64,000 bases of DNA, from positions 434,001-498,000 of the forward strand of contig CP060219.1 in the NCBI GenBank assembly GCA_023898365.1, in the 5' to 3' direction. This stretch comes from Candidatus Woesearchaeota archaeon (lineage in GTDB: Archaea; Nanobdellota; Nanobdellia; Woesearchaeales; GCA-023898365). The notes beneath the pieces are model-generated. The model had not been told where the DNA came from. It made no database searches and was given only the letters and a program-made list of their open reading frames with translations. A program made the translations under genes and the position numbers. This document shows, one piece after another, positions 49,481 to 59,800 of this stretch. Each line of letters opens with the position of its first letter. Within the stretch, counting starts at the first letter, position 1.

Positions 49481-51082
49481 ATGAATAAGTTTGTTGTTTT
49501 TCCTTTGGTTGTTGGTTTGGTTGCTTTAGTTGGTGTTTTGTTGTTGTTTGTTGGTCGTTTTGATTTTGATGGTAGTGGTCGTGCTTTTAGTGTTGATGTT
49601 TTGTCTCCTTCTTCTGATGTTGATGTTTCTGATGAGTTGGTTTTTGGTAAGTCTCATGTTGATGCTTCTGATGAGTTGGTTGTTGCTAAGGAAGAGGTTG
49701 TTAAGGATGTTGTTGTTAAGAATGATGTTGTTAAGAATGATGTTGTTAAGAATGATGTTGTTAAGGAGGATGTTGTTAAGAATGATGTTGTGAAGGATGT
49801 TGTTGATTCTTTAGATTCTGATGACGGTGTTGTTGATGATGGTTTTGGTTTTGATGACGTCGATGTTGGTGATGCTGTTCGTGGTTTAAGTTTTCCTGTG
49901 GTGACTCGCTACGTTCCTGGTGTTGGTGAGTTAAGAAATGGTAAATTGTCTTTTCGTCATAGTGATCGTTTGTCTAGTGTTCGTTTGAAGACTGCTGCGA
50001 ATACTGCGCAGGTTACTGGTGAGTTTTTGTCTTTGCCTTTTGGTCAGGAGTTGGTTAGTATTAATTCTCGGTTAAGTTTTGCTACGGAAAAAGAATTGGA
50101 TGAATCTGGACTCTATTTCTTCGGTGCAAGATACTACGATCCAAACATTGGAAGATTCACAGGGGTAGATCCAGTAAGAAGTAACCACGCGTATTCTTAC
50201 GTAGGAAACAACCCAATGAACAGTGTTGATCCGACAGGAATGGCCGGCATTAATTTGCTTGATCCTGCTGCTAGTTTTGGGAGAATGCCAACATCCACTC
50301 TTCGAGCTCAAAGTCAAGAATTTCAAGAATCTTATGGGTCTGCTGCTGCAGCTGGTAATGCGTTGTATGTTGGAGTAAGTTTGGCTGTGATGGGAGGGTA
50401 TGCGCTTGGTGCAAGTGTTTATGCTGCTGGAGGGGTTTTGCCTTATGTTGCTACCAATTCGGAAACGTTAACTGAGATCACTGAAGAAATTGTTCTTGCC
50501 GCTTCTGGTTCTGATGCGCCAACAATTACTGGAGCAGGGCTACGCCTTGCTTCTGGCGTGGCGCGTAGTGTCGGTTCTGCTGCAGATTTTAATCGTTTGG
50601 CACAAGTATATGAATCTGCTGGCGTTCTTTCTGAAGCCGGCGATCGATTCTTTTTTAGAACAATGATGTTAACAGAAGAGCAAGCTGAACGATTTTTAAG
50701 AGAGGGTTTTAATGCAATTGGAGTTGAACGTTTTGGCTCGGTTGAAGCAGCAATAGAGGCAACGCTCAAAGCAGCAACTGATGAGTATGGTATGGAAGCA
50801 ACAAGAAAGTATTTGCTTGATATCCATAGTGGGGGTTTAGCGACAAGACATGGGACTTCTCCTTTCATCGATTTCACCACTCATGTTGGCGAACTTGCAA
50901 CATATCGTCATGACATGACAAATGTGTATTTGTATAATCGGTTGGCGACTCAGCAAGGAATGCAACATTACACAATTGTTGCACGATTAGATCCTTCTCG
51001 AGTTCTAGAGCACGATTTCGGTCATGTGGTTACTGGTTCGATTCGTCCTGAAGAAATAGTTTCTATTTATCGAACAGAATAA
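49481..51082 (+). CDS. RHS tip protein 3, C-terminal ADP-ribosyltransferase-like domain
   Basis: This 533-residue protein has the common anchor and core (core ending NPMNSVDPTGMAG at about residue 256) and the longest linker: a run of VVKND pentapeptides. After a small hydrophobic segment rich in Ala and Gly (about 285-320) comes a domain with FFRTMMLTEEQAERFLREGF, SPFIDFTTHVGELATY, HYTIVARLDPSRV and IRPEEIVSIYR. An Arg, an S-x-T-like strand and a late Glu in this order are what R-S-E class ART toxins show. I regard ART as likely but unproven. Own TATA box; 111 bp separate it from the shell gene. Confidence 0.82.
   Translation: MNKFVVFPLVVGLVALVGVLLLFVGRFDFDGSGRAFSVDVLSPSSDVDVSDELVFGKSHVDASDELVVAKEEVVKDVVVKNDVVKNDVVKNDVVKEDVVKNDVVKDVVDSLDSDDGVVDDGFGFDDVDVGDAVRGLSFPVVTRYVPGVGELRNGKLSFRHSDRLSSVRLKTAANTAQVTGEFLSLPFGQELVSINSRLSFATEKELDESGLYFFGARYYDPNIGRFTGVDPVRSNHAYSYVGNNPMNSVDPTGMAGINLLDPAASFGRMPTSTLRAQSQEFQESYGSAAAAGNALYVGVSLAVMGGYALGASVYAAGGVLPYVATNSETLTEITEEIVLAASGSDAPTITGAGLRLASGVARSVGSAADFNRLAQVYESAGVLSEAGDRFFFRTMMLTEEQAERFLREGFNAIGVERFGSVEAAIEATLKAATDEYGMEATRKYLLDIHSGGLATRHGTSPFIDFTTHVGELATYRHDMTNVYLYNRLATQQGMQHYTIVARLDPSRVLEHDFGHVVTGSIRPEEIVSIYRTE
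49482..50240 (+). repeat. RHS tip repeat, copy 3
   Basis: The shared anchor-linker-core block begins at the start codon region (FVVFPLVV codons) and ends at VDPTG. The leader before the ATG differs from copies 1 and 2, so the repeat boundary here lies at the gene start. Confidence 0.9.
49697..49800 (+). repeat. Tandem 15-bp repeats encoding VVKND
   Basis: Units of GTTGTTAAGAATGAT repeat head to tail, with three perfect copies from 49712 to 49756, another at 49772-49786 and variant units around them. The other tips have one to three units at the same place, so the linker length varies by whole units, as expected from slippage. Confidence 0.9.
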
Positions 51083-51145
51083 ATTGTGTTATTTTTCTTT
51101 GATTTTAAAGCATTACGCACCACTTTTCACGCACTCTTATAAAAA

Positions 51146-51156
51146 CTTTTATAAAC
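51146..51156 (+). promoter_or_regulatory. TATA box of the RHS shell operon
   Basis: CTTTTATAAAC lies about 38-48 nt before ATG 51194. A TTAAGGT sequence next to the ATG may help ribosome binding. Confidence 0.6.
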
Positions 51157-51193
51157 ATATATTTTTCATAAAACGCTCAAGGGTGTTTAAGGT

Positions 51194-54100
51194 ATGGGAT
51201 TGACAAAGTCACTATCAGTGGTATTGGTATTAACGATATTATTCTTCTCAATGGTTCCTGCGAATGTTGCATCGCCAGAACCCTATCAATTTGAGAATGC
51301 GATCAAGGAAAACTTGGTCAACGAATATACTGGGGATATGACGCTTTCCTTGCCATTGTTTACCGTTCCAGGAAGAAACGGGATGGACTATTCCATCGGG
51401 CTTGTTTATTCGGCAGGAATTAAAGTTGATCAACCCGCAAGCGAAGTTGGTCTTGGCTGGTCGATAAACACTCCATCCATCTCAAGGAATGTCAATGGAG
51501 TTCCTGATGATTACAATTCACCCTCTGGCGATTCAAACATCTACTTTTTCAAACATCTCCCCGCAACATATCCCGAACAAACTTTCCAGCAACAATGGGA
51601 CGCTCATGATTCTGCAAAAAAAGCAGCAAAAAAACAAATGCTTATTAGCACTGCGACGCAAGCAGTTATGGCAATTGCGACAGCTGGCGCTTCAGGACTT
51701 GTATTTCCCGGAAAGACTCTTGAACCCTTTGGTGTTCGTGGGCCTTGGATGCGGCAAATGACAGGTGGTGAAGCTGCTGCAAGCAATATGGCAAACTCTG
51801 CTTTAAGCTCGGCAGCGTCATCAAGTATGGGTCTTGCGGTTGCTTCTTTCTCGTTAAACAAACAATTCAAAGATTCTGCAAATGAACTTCGTGGGCAACA
51901 AGAAGCAGTTAAGGCGTACATTGATGCCACAACAGATCAAGGAAACCGAGCAAAGTATTCTCCTGGCATGTTGTTTACTTCTCCTTACGTGTTTGCCGAT
52001 GATAGAGGAATAACCCCTATAACTCAACAAGATCAGGCAACCCCTGACACGTTACTTGTTAGTTCGCCCTCTTTTGTTGGCACCTTAAGTTTAGAGCAGC
52101 TTCTAGGAGGCGATGATAAAAAAATATTTGTGCCTTCCAGTACGAATTCTGCTGTTATAGAGTCATCTGCTCATACAACTCCAACGACTGAAGTCGCACC
52201 AGAAGACAAACGACTTACTGGAGAATCACCAACCACTAACTCGTATGTGACTGTTGCAGATAACAACTTCATTCTTTTACGTTCTTCAGAAAGCTCGCCT
52301 CTTGCTGGTGTAAGAATAGTTGATCCGGAAGGCAACAGACAAACATTCACCGAGCCTTTAGAACAAGCAATTAAAGTGGTAAACGGAGGAACACCCGCGC
52401 CAGTGCAAGGATTTATACCAACAAGTCCGGAGATTCCTAATGCGAACTATCCTAACAGCTACAGTTCATTTTCCTGGACAGACTTTTTTCCAGGAGGAGA
52501 ACTGGCAAACTATCCTGAAAGTTTAGCAGGCGATGAAACTGGCAGATATGGTACTGCACAAGTATTTACTAATCCAGATTACACAACAGTTTGGGGATTA
52601 ACATCCATTAAGGAAGCAAACCTTGCAATCAACGGAAAAGGAAATCAGGTCCAATTCGAGTATGAAGACGTGCCATTAACGGACGGCGTCTTCACACATT
52701 CTAACACGATGCAATCACTCGTCGGATCATCGTACTTTAGTATTGATGAAAGTTATTCCGTAACACCTTATGGACAGAAGGTGATTTCTCGATCGTACAC
52801 GAAGCCTCGTTTGATCAGTAAAGTTATCACCGCAACACATTATGCAACATTTGATTATGATTATGTAAACCGCTATGATGGTAAAGAAGCTTTTGCACAT
52901 GGCGCGACAACAGGTAATTGGGACGAACTTGATGGTATGCCTCGGCTTGCAAGTGTAACGTTGTATCAAGATTATGGAGAACTAAACACCGGCGAAAGTG
53001 ATGGTGAAAATGGTAAACAAATAGAACGCTATGTGTTCGAACATGATCATAGCCTTGCTTATGGCACACCAAACAATCTTAAGTATGCAATGGACCAAGC
53101 AAAAGGAACAAATTATTGCGAACAAGGAGATAACTGGGAAGATTGTGGCAAACTTACTTTGAAAAGCTTGAAATATGGTGTGTGTGATGCTTGGAACGAC
53201 GCAAGTGATCCGGGAAGATGCACCCATTGGAACTGGTTGCCTTCTTTTACGTTTGACTATGGTCAAGATGATGGCAGATCATCTGACGAGATAACAGAAG
53301 ACTTGTGTGAGGCAAACTTAATAACTAATGTACAAACAGTTACACAAACAGGTTATTGGGATGGTTCTGACTATCCAGAATATCCTAGTTCAGGATCCGA
53401 GCTTTGTGAAGATGAAGGTTATGCAGGATACTTTCCTGGAACTTGGTCACAATCACATTCTTATTCATCTGAAGAAGAAGCCGACATGTATCTTCTGCAA
53501 GCAACCTGTTATGCAGCTGAACAACGCCCTGTAAATGATGTGGTCAAATGTGCTCTTTCTGTAGACTATCCAGCAACGTATCTTGCAACGCTGAACACAC
53601 CAAATCCTCGTTACATACTAAACAGTCAAGATAGGTGGGGATATTTCACTACAAAGCTTTCAGAAAATGATTTGCACAATAAACATTTAGCATTTGATTG
53701 GGGTGCTGCTGCGTGGTCCTTGCAAGAAGTCACTTTTCCTACAGGGGGTTCTACGCGATTTAGTTATGTGCCAAAAAAATTCTCCGCAATTAACGATATC
53801 GAACTTCAAGATTTCGGTATTGCCTTACTTTCAGGAGGTGATACCAGCGAAGGGCGTATAGGAGGCGGTGTTAGAGCAGGAGCAATCACGCACTGTGATG
53901 GATTAGACGATTGTTACAGCAAAGTGTACGAAACCGTTGAAAGTGTAAAGTATGATGTGACTACTTCATCAGGCGTTGTTGGTTCAATTCCACAATATCC
54001 AGAGCATACTGGTTTTTACACTTCAGCAGATAGAGTGTATCCTGAATCAGAAGATTTGTTATTCTATGAATCATTTGAAGGAAACAACCCTTCAGTAACT

Positions 54101-56890
54101 TATGCAGAATCATATGCAAAAATGGGATTTTCTAATCCTGTTGACACTGGTTATGTAAGAACAAGTTACTACACGTTAAAAGATAATCCTGCGGAAGGAA
54201 AGTACATCCCTGAAAAAATCTTTCCCCTCTACATGTGGGGTACGTCGGGGTCAGGCGAAGGTAATGCTGCAGGTAATCCGGATACTTCGGCAGGACAAGG
54301 ATTTGTCGGGTTAAGCAATTTTGAGTTCAATCAAAAATATTCGAACGTCGAAGCTGCTTCAAGCGAGTATTATAATGGGCTATACTTTAAAGAAAACACT
54401 CCCTATTATGTAATGACCAGCGAACCTGGTTATTTGTTCTTTTTAAATTCAAATGGAGGTCTCGCTAATCCAGGTCATAATATTTTAGATGAAGATGAGT
54501 GTGATCTTAGAGTGAGAGAACAACACGATCTTGAACAAGCACCGCCATTAATTTATCAATCATGTCCTGGTTATGAAGAGGAAAATTTTGCTTGTGGAAC
54601 CGTTATGTTCTCGAACACTGGTGTTTCAGGTCATTCTGATGGTGGACCTGATAAGTGTAACGATCCTGGCGGAATATTAGTATTTTGTCCAGCATCAACA
54701 GCTGAAGGAACGTTTGGTTTGATAGATGCAACAGGTTCTGAAAATGATTATAATCCTTATTATGATTTCAGCACCACCGGTGACTGGTCGGTTGCAACTT
54801 ATTTAAGACATGACGGATCAGACCTCGGATCTCCAAGATGGGATTTTATGCCTTACTATCATAACTGTAGATTTGTCTTTGGTGGGCCAAACGGGGAAGG
54901 TCATTTCGAACAATTCTGGTCAAGTAATGAATATGTTGGTTTCACAGAGGATGGTTACGGCGGCTGCGCTGACATGAACAATAACAATATTTGTGATATT
55001 GAAGAAAATGATGGTTTCGTCGCAAAGGAAATCAAGTCAAGCATGTTAGGTTTGAAAAAATCGACAGCAGTTCTTGTAGAAAATGACGCGTGGGATGAGC
55101 TATCAGATCCTAATTATATTGATCAAGCAAGAACTGATTACACCTATCACGAAATCGATCTTGGTTCTTTTGGCGGTCAACACTTAGGAACAACCAGATT
55201 AACCATGACGCAAAGTATCTCTGATTGTAAAGACTCAAATGGTAACGGGCTGTGCAATTATGGCTTGACTACCAAAGAAACGTTTGGCACACAAGAAGAT
55301 GGAACATACAATGCAGAAGACAGCGGCTTTGACAAATGGACTGGCACGCCAACCAGAACAGTAAAATATGGAAACGATGGGAAAAAACAGATCACTGAAG
55401 TGATATTAGCTCATCAACTCAGAACAGAGTATGGAACATTTTTTGAAGAAGCAGGAATTCAAGATAATCCCTTTGCAAAAAATCAACTTCACACACTAAT
55501 AATTCCTGCTGATACGCGTATTAAAGACGAATTAGATACTGAAGACACCTTCATCTCTCGATCGTACAATACTTTTTCTCGAGTTTGGGGAAGCGTTTTT
55601 GAACCTACTAGTTCCCGAAGCGCTAACGGTGCTTGGCTTCCTAAATCAACATACGTTGTTGAGAAACTCGACGGTCCCGATCATCTCATCAAGGTATCTG
55701 AGGTTGGTGACTACGATAAATTTTTGCAACCAGTTTTGACAAAAGATGCTGCAAACAGACCTTCTCTAATTACGTATGCGGCTGATGGTTATTGTTGGGA
55801 AGGATTAACAGGTAATGTGTACGATAATTATGTTTTCGAAGAACCTGCAGCAACAGCAAGATACAATTACGCATTACCTTCTTGCGTGGAAAACCATGCA
55901 GGTCACCGAGTAAAAACATATTATGATGATCTTGGCAGAGTCAGTAAGACCGAAGATCCGAACGGTTTGATTACCAGATATTTCTACGACGAGTACAGTA
56001 GATTACAAGAAGTAACTGGTGTTGGTGCTGAGAACTTAATGCCTCACTCGAACATGGATGTTGATTATGATGGCAACGGTGTGCCTGATGGTTGGACTGC
56101 TTCCGCTCAAGGGTCTCACTCATTAGTTGCGGGCAAGTCTGGCAATGGCCTTTTGATCAGTAGACAAAATGTTGATGGAGGTACCAGTATGGTGCACGCA
56201 TACTCAAAGAAGATGTCATTAGATGCAGGTCAACCTTACACTGCAAGTGTTTGGGCGAAAGCTCAGCCAGGCGATCAAATGAAGATCTTCTTTGGAGATA
56301 CGTGTGGTGGTTCGCCATTTGTTTGGTCAGGAGAACAAACAGTTACTGCAACTGGTGAATGGCAGAGATTGTCAGTTACTAGAACGCCAGTTGCAAATAA
56401 TCGTGCGGGTTGTAATGATTTAACAACTGGTTATGTATATTTATACGCGCCAACTAATGGTGATATAGTAACGTATGATCAAGTCCAGGTTGAGCCGGGA
56501 AGTGAGGCGTCGCCATACAATGGTCCGTTAACATATTATCATTATAACTTCGGCTTAGATACGTGTGATGCCTTATCCACTGATGATGTTTCTTGCATGA
56601 ATTGGGTGCGAACAGATACAGTGATTGATGAAGGCGTGATTGGTTCGGCAATTGCGTATGCTGACGGTCTTGGCAGATCGCTGCAATCATCTGTTGTAAA
56701 AGATGCTAACACGGCGATTGCGTCAATTACAGAATACAACTCAAAAGGTTTAGTTGATGGAGTGTTTGAAGCTGTCGAAGTAACAGCTGACACGGTAGGT
56801 GCGACAGCCTCAGCATTTGATCCGCTCGGTTTTCACGGGCCAAGGCTCCTATACCCGCACAGCTTTGAGGAGGTGGCCAACTATGAATAA
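51194..56890 (+). CDS. RHS/YD-repeat shell protein, N-terminal part
   Basis: This 1898-residue secreted protein has a signal peptide (about 1-26). Residues 38-90 (YTGDMTLSLPLFTVPG, GLVYSAGIKVDQ, EVGLGWSI) are the classic opening of RHS/YD-repeat giants and of SpvB/TcB-like proteins. An Ala/Lys-rich, partly hydrophobic insert lies at about 130-225. Beta-rich repeats follow to about 1560, then true YD repeats (RVKTYYDDLGRVSKTEDPNG, ITRYFYDEYSRLQ), and a jelly-roll carbohydrate-binding-like insert at about 1615-1775 (PYTASVWAKAQPGD, EWQRLSVTRTP). It stops without the RHS core and overlaps the next gene by 8 nt. It is best read as the first half of a shell split into two polypeptides. Confidence 0.88.
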   Translation: MGLTKSLSVVLVLTILFFSMVPANVASPEPYQFENAIKENLVNEYTGDMTLSLPLFTVPGRNGMDYSIGLVYSAGIKVDQPASEVGLGWSINTPSISRNVNGVPDDYNSPSGDSNIYFFKHLPATYPEQTFQQQWDAHDSAKKAAKKQMLISTATQAVMAIATAGASGLVFPGKTLEPFGVRGPWMRQMTGGEAAASNMANSALSSAASSSMGLAVASFSLNKQFKDSANELRGQQEAVKAYIDATTDQGNRAKYSPGMLFTSPYVFADDRGITPITQQDQATPDTLLVSSPSFVGTLSLEQLLGGDDKKIFVPSSTNSAVIESSAHTTPTTEVAPEDKRLTGESPTTNSYVTVADNNFILLRSSESSPLAGVRIVDPEGNRQTFTEPLEQAIKVVNGGTPAPVQGFIPTSPEIPNANYPNSYSSFSWTDFFPGGELANYPESLAGDETGRYGTAQVFTNPDYTTVWGLTSIKEANLAINGKGNQVQFEYEDVPLTDGVFTHSNTMQSLVGSSYFSIDESYSVTPYGQKVISRSYTKPRLISKVITATHYATFDYDYVNRYDGKEAFAHGATTGNWDELDGMPRLASVTLYQDYGELNTGESDGENGKQIERYVFEHDHSLAYGTPNNLKYAMDQAKGTNYCEQGDNWEDCGKLTLKSLKYGVCDAWNDASDPGRCTHWNWLPSFTFDYGQDDGRSSDEITEDLCEANLITNVQTVTQTGYWDGSDYPEYPSSGSELCEDEGYAGYFPGTWSQSHSYSSEEEADMYLLQATCYAAEQRPVNDVVKCALSVDYPATYLATLNTPNPRYILNSQDRWGYFTTKLSENDLHNKHLAFDWGAAAWSLQEVTFPTGGSTRFSYVPKKFSAINDIELQDFGIALLSGGDTSEGRIGGGVRAGAITHCDGLDDCYSKVYETVESVKYDVTTSSGVVGSIPQYPEHTGFYTSADRVYPESEDLLFYESFEGNNPSVTYAESYAKMGFSNPVDTGYVRTSYYTLKDNPAEGKYIPEKIFPLYMWGTSGSGEGNAAGNPDTSAGQGFVGLSNFEFNQKYSNVEAASSEYYNGLYFKENTPYYVMTSEPGYLFFLNSNGGLANPGHNILDEDECDLRVREQHDLEQAPPLIYQSCPGYEEENFACGTVMFSNTGVSGHSDGGPDKCNDPGGILVFCPASTAEGTFGLIDATGSENDYNPYYDFSTTGDWSVATYLRHDGSDLGSPRWDFMPYYHNCRFVFGGPNGEGHFEQFWSSNEYVGFTEDGYGGCADMNNNNICDIEENDGFVAKEIKSSMLGLKKSTAVLVENDAWDELSDPNYIDQARTDYTYHEIDLGSFGGQHLGTTRLTMTQSISDCKDSNGNGLCNYGLTTKETFGTQEDGTYNAEDSGFDKWTGTPTRTVKYGNDGKKQITEVILAHQLRTEYGTFFEEAGIQDNPFAKNQLHTLIIPADTRIKDELDTEDTFISRSYNTFSRVWGSVFEPTSSRSANGAWLPKSTYVVEKLDGPDHLIKVSEVGDYDKFLQPVLTKDAANRPSLITYAADGYCWEGLTGNVYDNYVFEEPAATARYNYALPSCVENHAGHRVKTYYDDLGRVSKTEDPNGLITRYFYDEYSRLQEVTGVGAENLMPHSNMDVDYDGNGVPDGWTASAQGSHSLVAGKSGNGLLISRQNVDGGTSMVHAYSKKMSLDAGQPYTASVWAKAQPGDQMKIFFGDTCGGSPFVWSGEQTVTATGEWQRLSVTRTPVANNRAGCNDLTTGYVYLYAPTNGDIVTYDQVQVEPGSEASPYNGPLTYYHYNFGLDTCDALSTDDVSCMNWVRTDTVIDEGVIGSAIAYADGLGRSLQSSVVKDANTAIASITEYNSKGLVDGVFEAVEVTADTVGATASAFDPLGFHGPRLLYPHSFEEVANYE
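56867..56876 (+). promoter_or_regulatory. Strong Shine-Dalgarno site inside the end of the first shell gene
   Basis: GAGGAGGTGG ends 6 nt before ATG 56883 and lies within the coding sequence of the first shell gene. It fixes the start of the second gene and shows that the split is a designed junction and not a sequencing frameshift. Confidence 0.8.
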
Positions 56891-59800
56891 ACGCCTATTA
56901 TTGTTATTTGCCTTCACAATACTATTTTCTTTATCATTTGCTTTCGCACAAAACATGCCAAATGATGGTGAATGTTATTGTGTTGTTGGAGATTATAATT
57001 GTAACCCAGGGGTTTCATCATGTCAACTCGGTGCAAATGGCTGCCAACAAGTAGGTAGTTATAATGGTGAGTGTGTTGAGTATAACTGTCATGCTTGTGA
57101 CCCCAATGATTCTTGTTGTTCACCAAATGAATGCCCTATAAATGATGGTGGAGTCTGCAATCAGGAATCAACTGCTGTTTGTGAATCGCCATCTGCCTCA
57201 GGTACTGCGGGTTGTGGCTATGATGATTTTGGTGTGCGAACAACTTCGCAGACAGAAACTTGCAGCGGCGGCGTCTGCGGCGAGTTAGATTCTGTTTTTA
57301 CTAACAGTTTCCAAGCTTGTTCAAACACCAATTATTGCAGTGATGGTAGTTGCCATTCTACTTGGATGATTGTGGAAAGTTTTGACGATAATACTTGTAA
57401 TGATAACATTGACAATAATTGTGATCAGACGTGCGATGTCGATGGTTGCACCTCGCCAAGCGGTATGGTGTTGCCACCTGATCCTGCCTGTGTGCAAGAA
57501 GCAGAAGAAGAAACGTTTCCAGCGAATCCTGATTCCATAAAATATCGCTATGAAAAATCTCCTTTGCTGCGAACAATGAAAACCTATCCTTTGGGCACTA
57601 TTAACGGTGACACTGTTCCGGAATATAACAATAACAACGATTGCGGCGTAGGTATTATTTGTGCACAAACTTCGTACGAACAAATCCAAAACACAAATGA
57701 TTATTCCTTTGTAACGGTGACTGATGGTAACGGTAATTCCTTAGTTTCAAAAATTGATAAACTTGGCAATGTTGTTGAAGTGCGAGGTCCTGAAGGGACT
57801 GTTGCGTCAAGCACGTACGATTCTCTTGGTCGGATTAAGACCGCTACTGATCCTAATAATCGGTTGGTGTTGAAAGATCAACTCTACAATAGTCTTGGCC
57901 AACTCGTGGGTTCTTGGTCGCTTGACACAGGATATGCAGAAGTTTCCTATGATGATTTAGGTCGCGTTAACTATTCTATTGACTCGAGGGGTTTGAAGGC
58001 GGAACCAGTGTATGACGTATTAGATCGTGTTGTATACACAGAGTTTAGTTGTGTGACGCAACTGACCACCAAGATTGGCCCGTACACTATTCCTTCTCCG
58101 CAGCAAACTATTTGCCAACAACTCTTGGCTAATACTGGCGCGACTATTGTTAACCATTATGACACTTATGTTGATGGCGGTTCTTGTCTTGAAGGATCGG
58201 ATTCGAGCATTGGTCTTTTATGCGAACTTGAAGGTGATACGTCAATTAAGTATACGTATGATTTGAAAGGCAATGTTGTTCGTGTTGAAGAAATTGGTCT
58301 TGGTTCAAAGAATTTAGTTTTGAATGGTGATTTTGAACATGTGCGAGATGGTTTGCCAGTTAATTGGAAGGTAAATCAAGTCAGCGGCATGTCTTATGCT
58401 CTTGACGAAGGTCGCTTTGAAAGTACTGCGTTGCGTGTAACTAATGGTGGTGCTACGGGGTGGAGTTCCCGGGCTACTTCAGATGTTGTTTATTTGTCTG
58501 AAGGTGACAGGTATACTGCCAGTGTCTATGCTAAGGCTGAACCCGGAACTCTTATGAGGGTTTGGTTTGGTTCTTACTGCAATGATGTTCAAGAACCTTG
58601 GAATGAGTATACTGAGTTAGTTGCTGATGGTTCTTGGCAACGGTTGGTTGCAACAACAGGCCAAACAACCAAATGCAACGGCAGACTTCCTAAAGCTACT
58701 TTGAACGTGTATGCGCCAACTGCAGGAACTTCAGTTGTTTATGATCAAGCACAAGTAACGCTAGGAAGTTCTGTATCAGATTTTGATTCTGGCGCAACTT
58801 TTGTGACCACGTACGCCTATGATGATGCTGGCAATGTTAAGTCTGTAACGACAGAAAAAGACCAGACAACGATTTATTACAAGTATGATCGGATGGGTCG
58901 CCTTGTGCGCGTTTTGCTTCCAGGAAAATCACTCGTAACCAATCCTTCATTTGAAGATGGAGCTGATGAAAATGGTGTTCCTCTTGGTTGGCGAGATCGG
59001 TATGCTGATGATGCATCGCAAGCAACCCATATTCCTGATTGGGCGTGGCCTGCTGCTGATGGTGATGATATTATGAGAGTGGTCAATACAGGAAGCACTC
59101 ATGAATATGATGGTGTTATTTCTGAGCCATTCTTTGTAGAGCCAAATAGCGTGTATACTGTTTCGGCAAAGATATGGGTTCCTGGCAATGCAGAACTAAC
59201 AGGCACCTGGGAATTACACCGTCAGATTGACACTCCAGAAGGCACGGCATGTGAAGGCCACAATAACCATCATTGTTACTCGTGGATCTCAAATTATGAA
59301 GATGCTCGTTGGACTTCATCAATTCCACGAAATCAATGGGTGGAAAAATCTTTCACGATTAGAACTGGTGATCGCGCGTTTAGTGGTACTGTGTGGGTTG
59401 CGACTTCACCAATTGGAACAGGCACTGTTCTTGTTGATGACATTAAAGTTATTGGGTATGGCAAGCAAGCAGTTAAGTACGAGTACGGTGATGAGAATGG
59501 TAACGGGGAAAAAGTTGGGCTTGTCAAGAAAGTTGATTTCCCAAACAATGTTGATCAGCGATATAGCTACAACTCGCGCGGTTGGCTTGACACATTAAGT
59601 ATTGGAAGTATGTTTTCAGAATCCTACATGTACGATAATGTTGGCACATTAACTAGCATGGATGGTAATGAAGGATCAGTCTCCTTCCTCTACGATGACT
59701 TATATCGTTTAACTGCTGTTAATGATCAAGGGTATTATGATACTGATGACTTTAGTTTGACTAGTCTTGGATATGTCTACGATGGTGTTGGTAATCGTTT

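Noticed and set aside
49697..49800. Possible CRISPR-like or regulatory repeat array
   Set aside because: Units are head to tail with no spacers and keep the reading frame, encoding VVKND in the linker.
56799..56882. A longer N-terminus for the second shell protein
   Set aside because: The signal peptide and the GAGGAGGTGG site both place the start at ATG 56883. The extension is just the other frame of the first shell gene.
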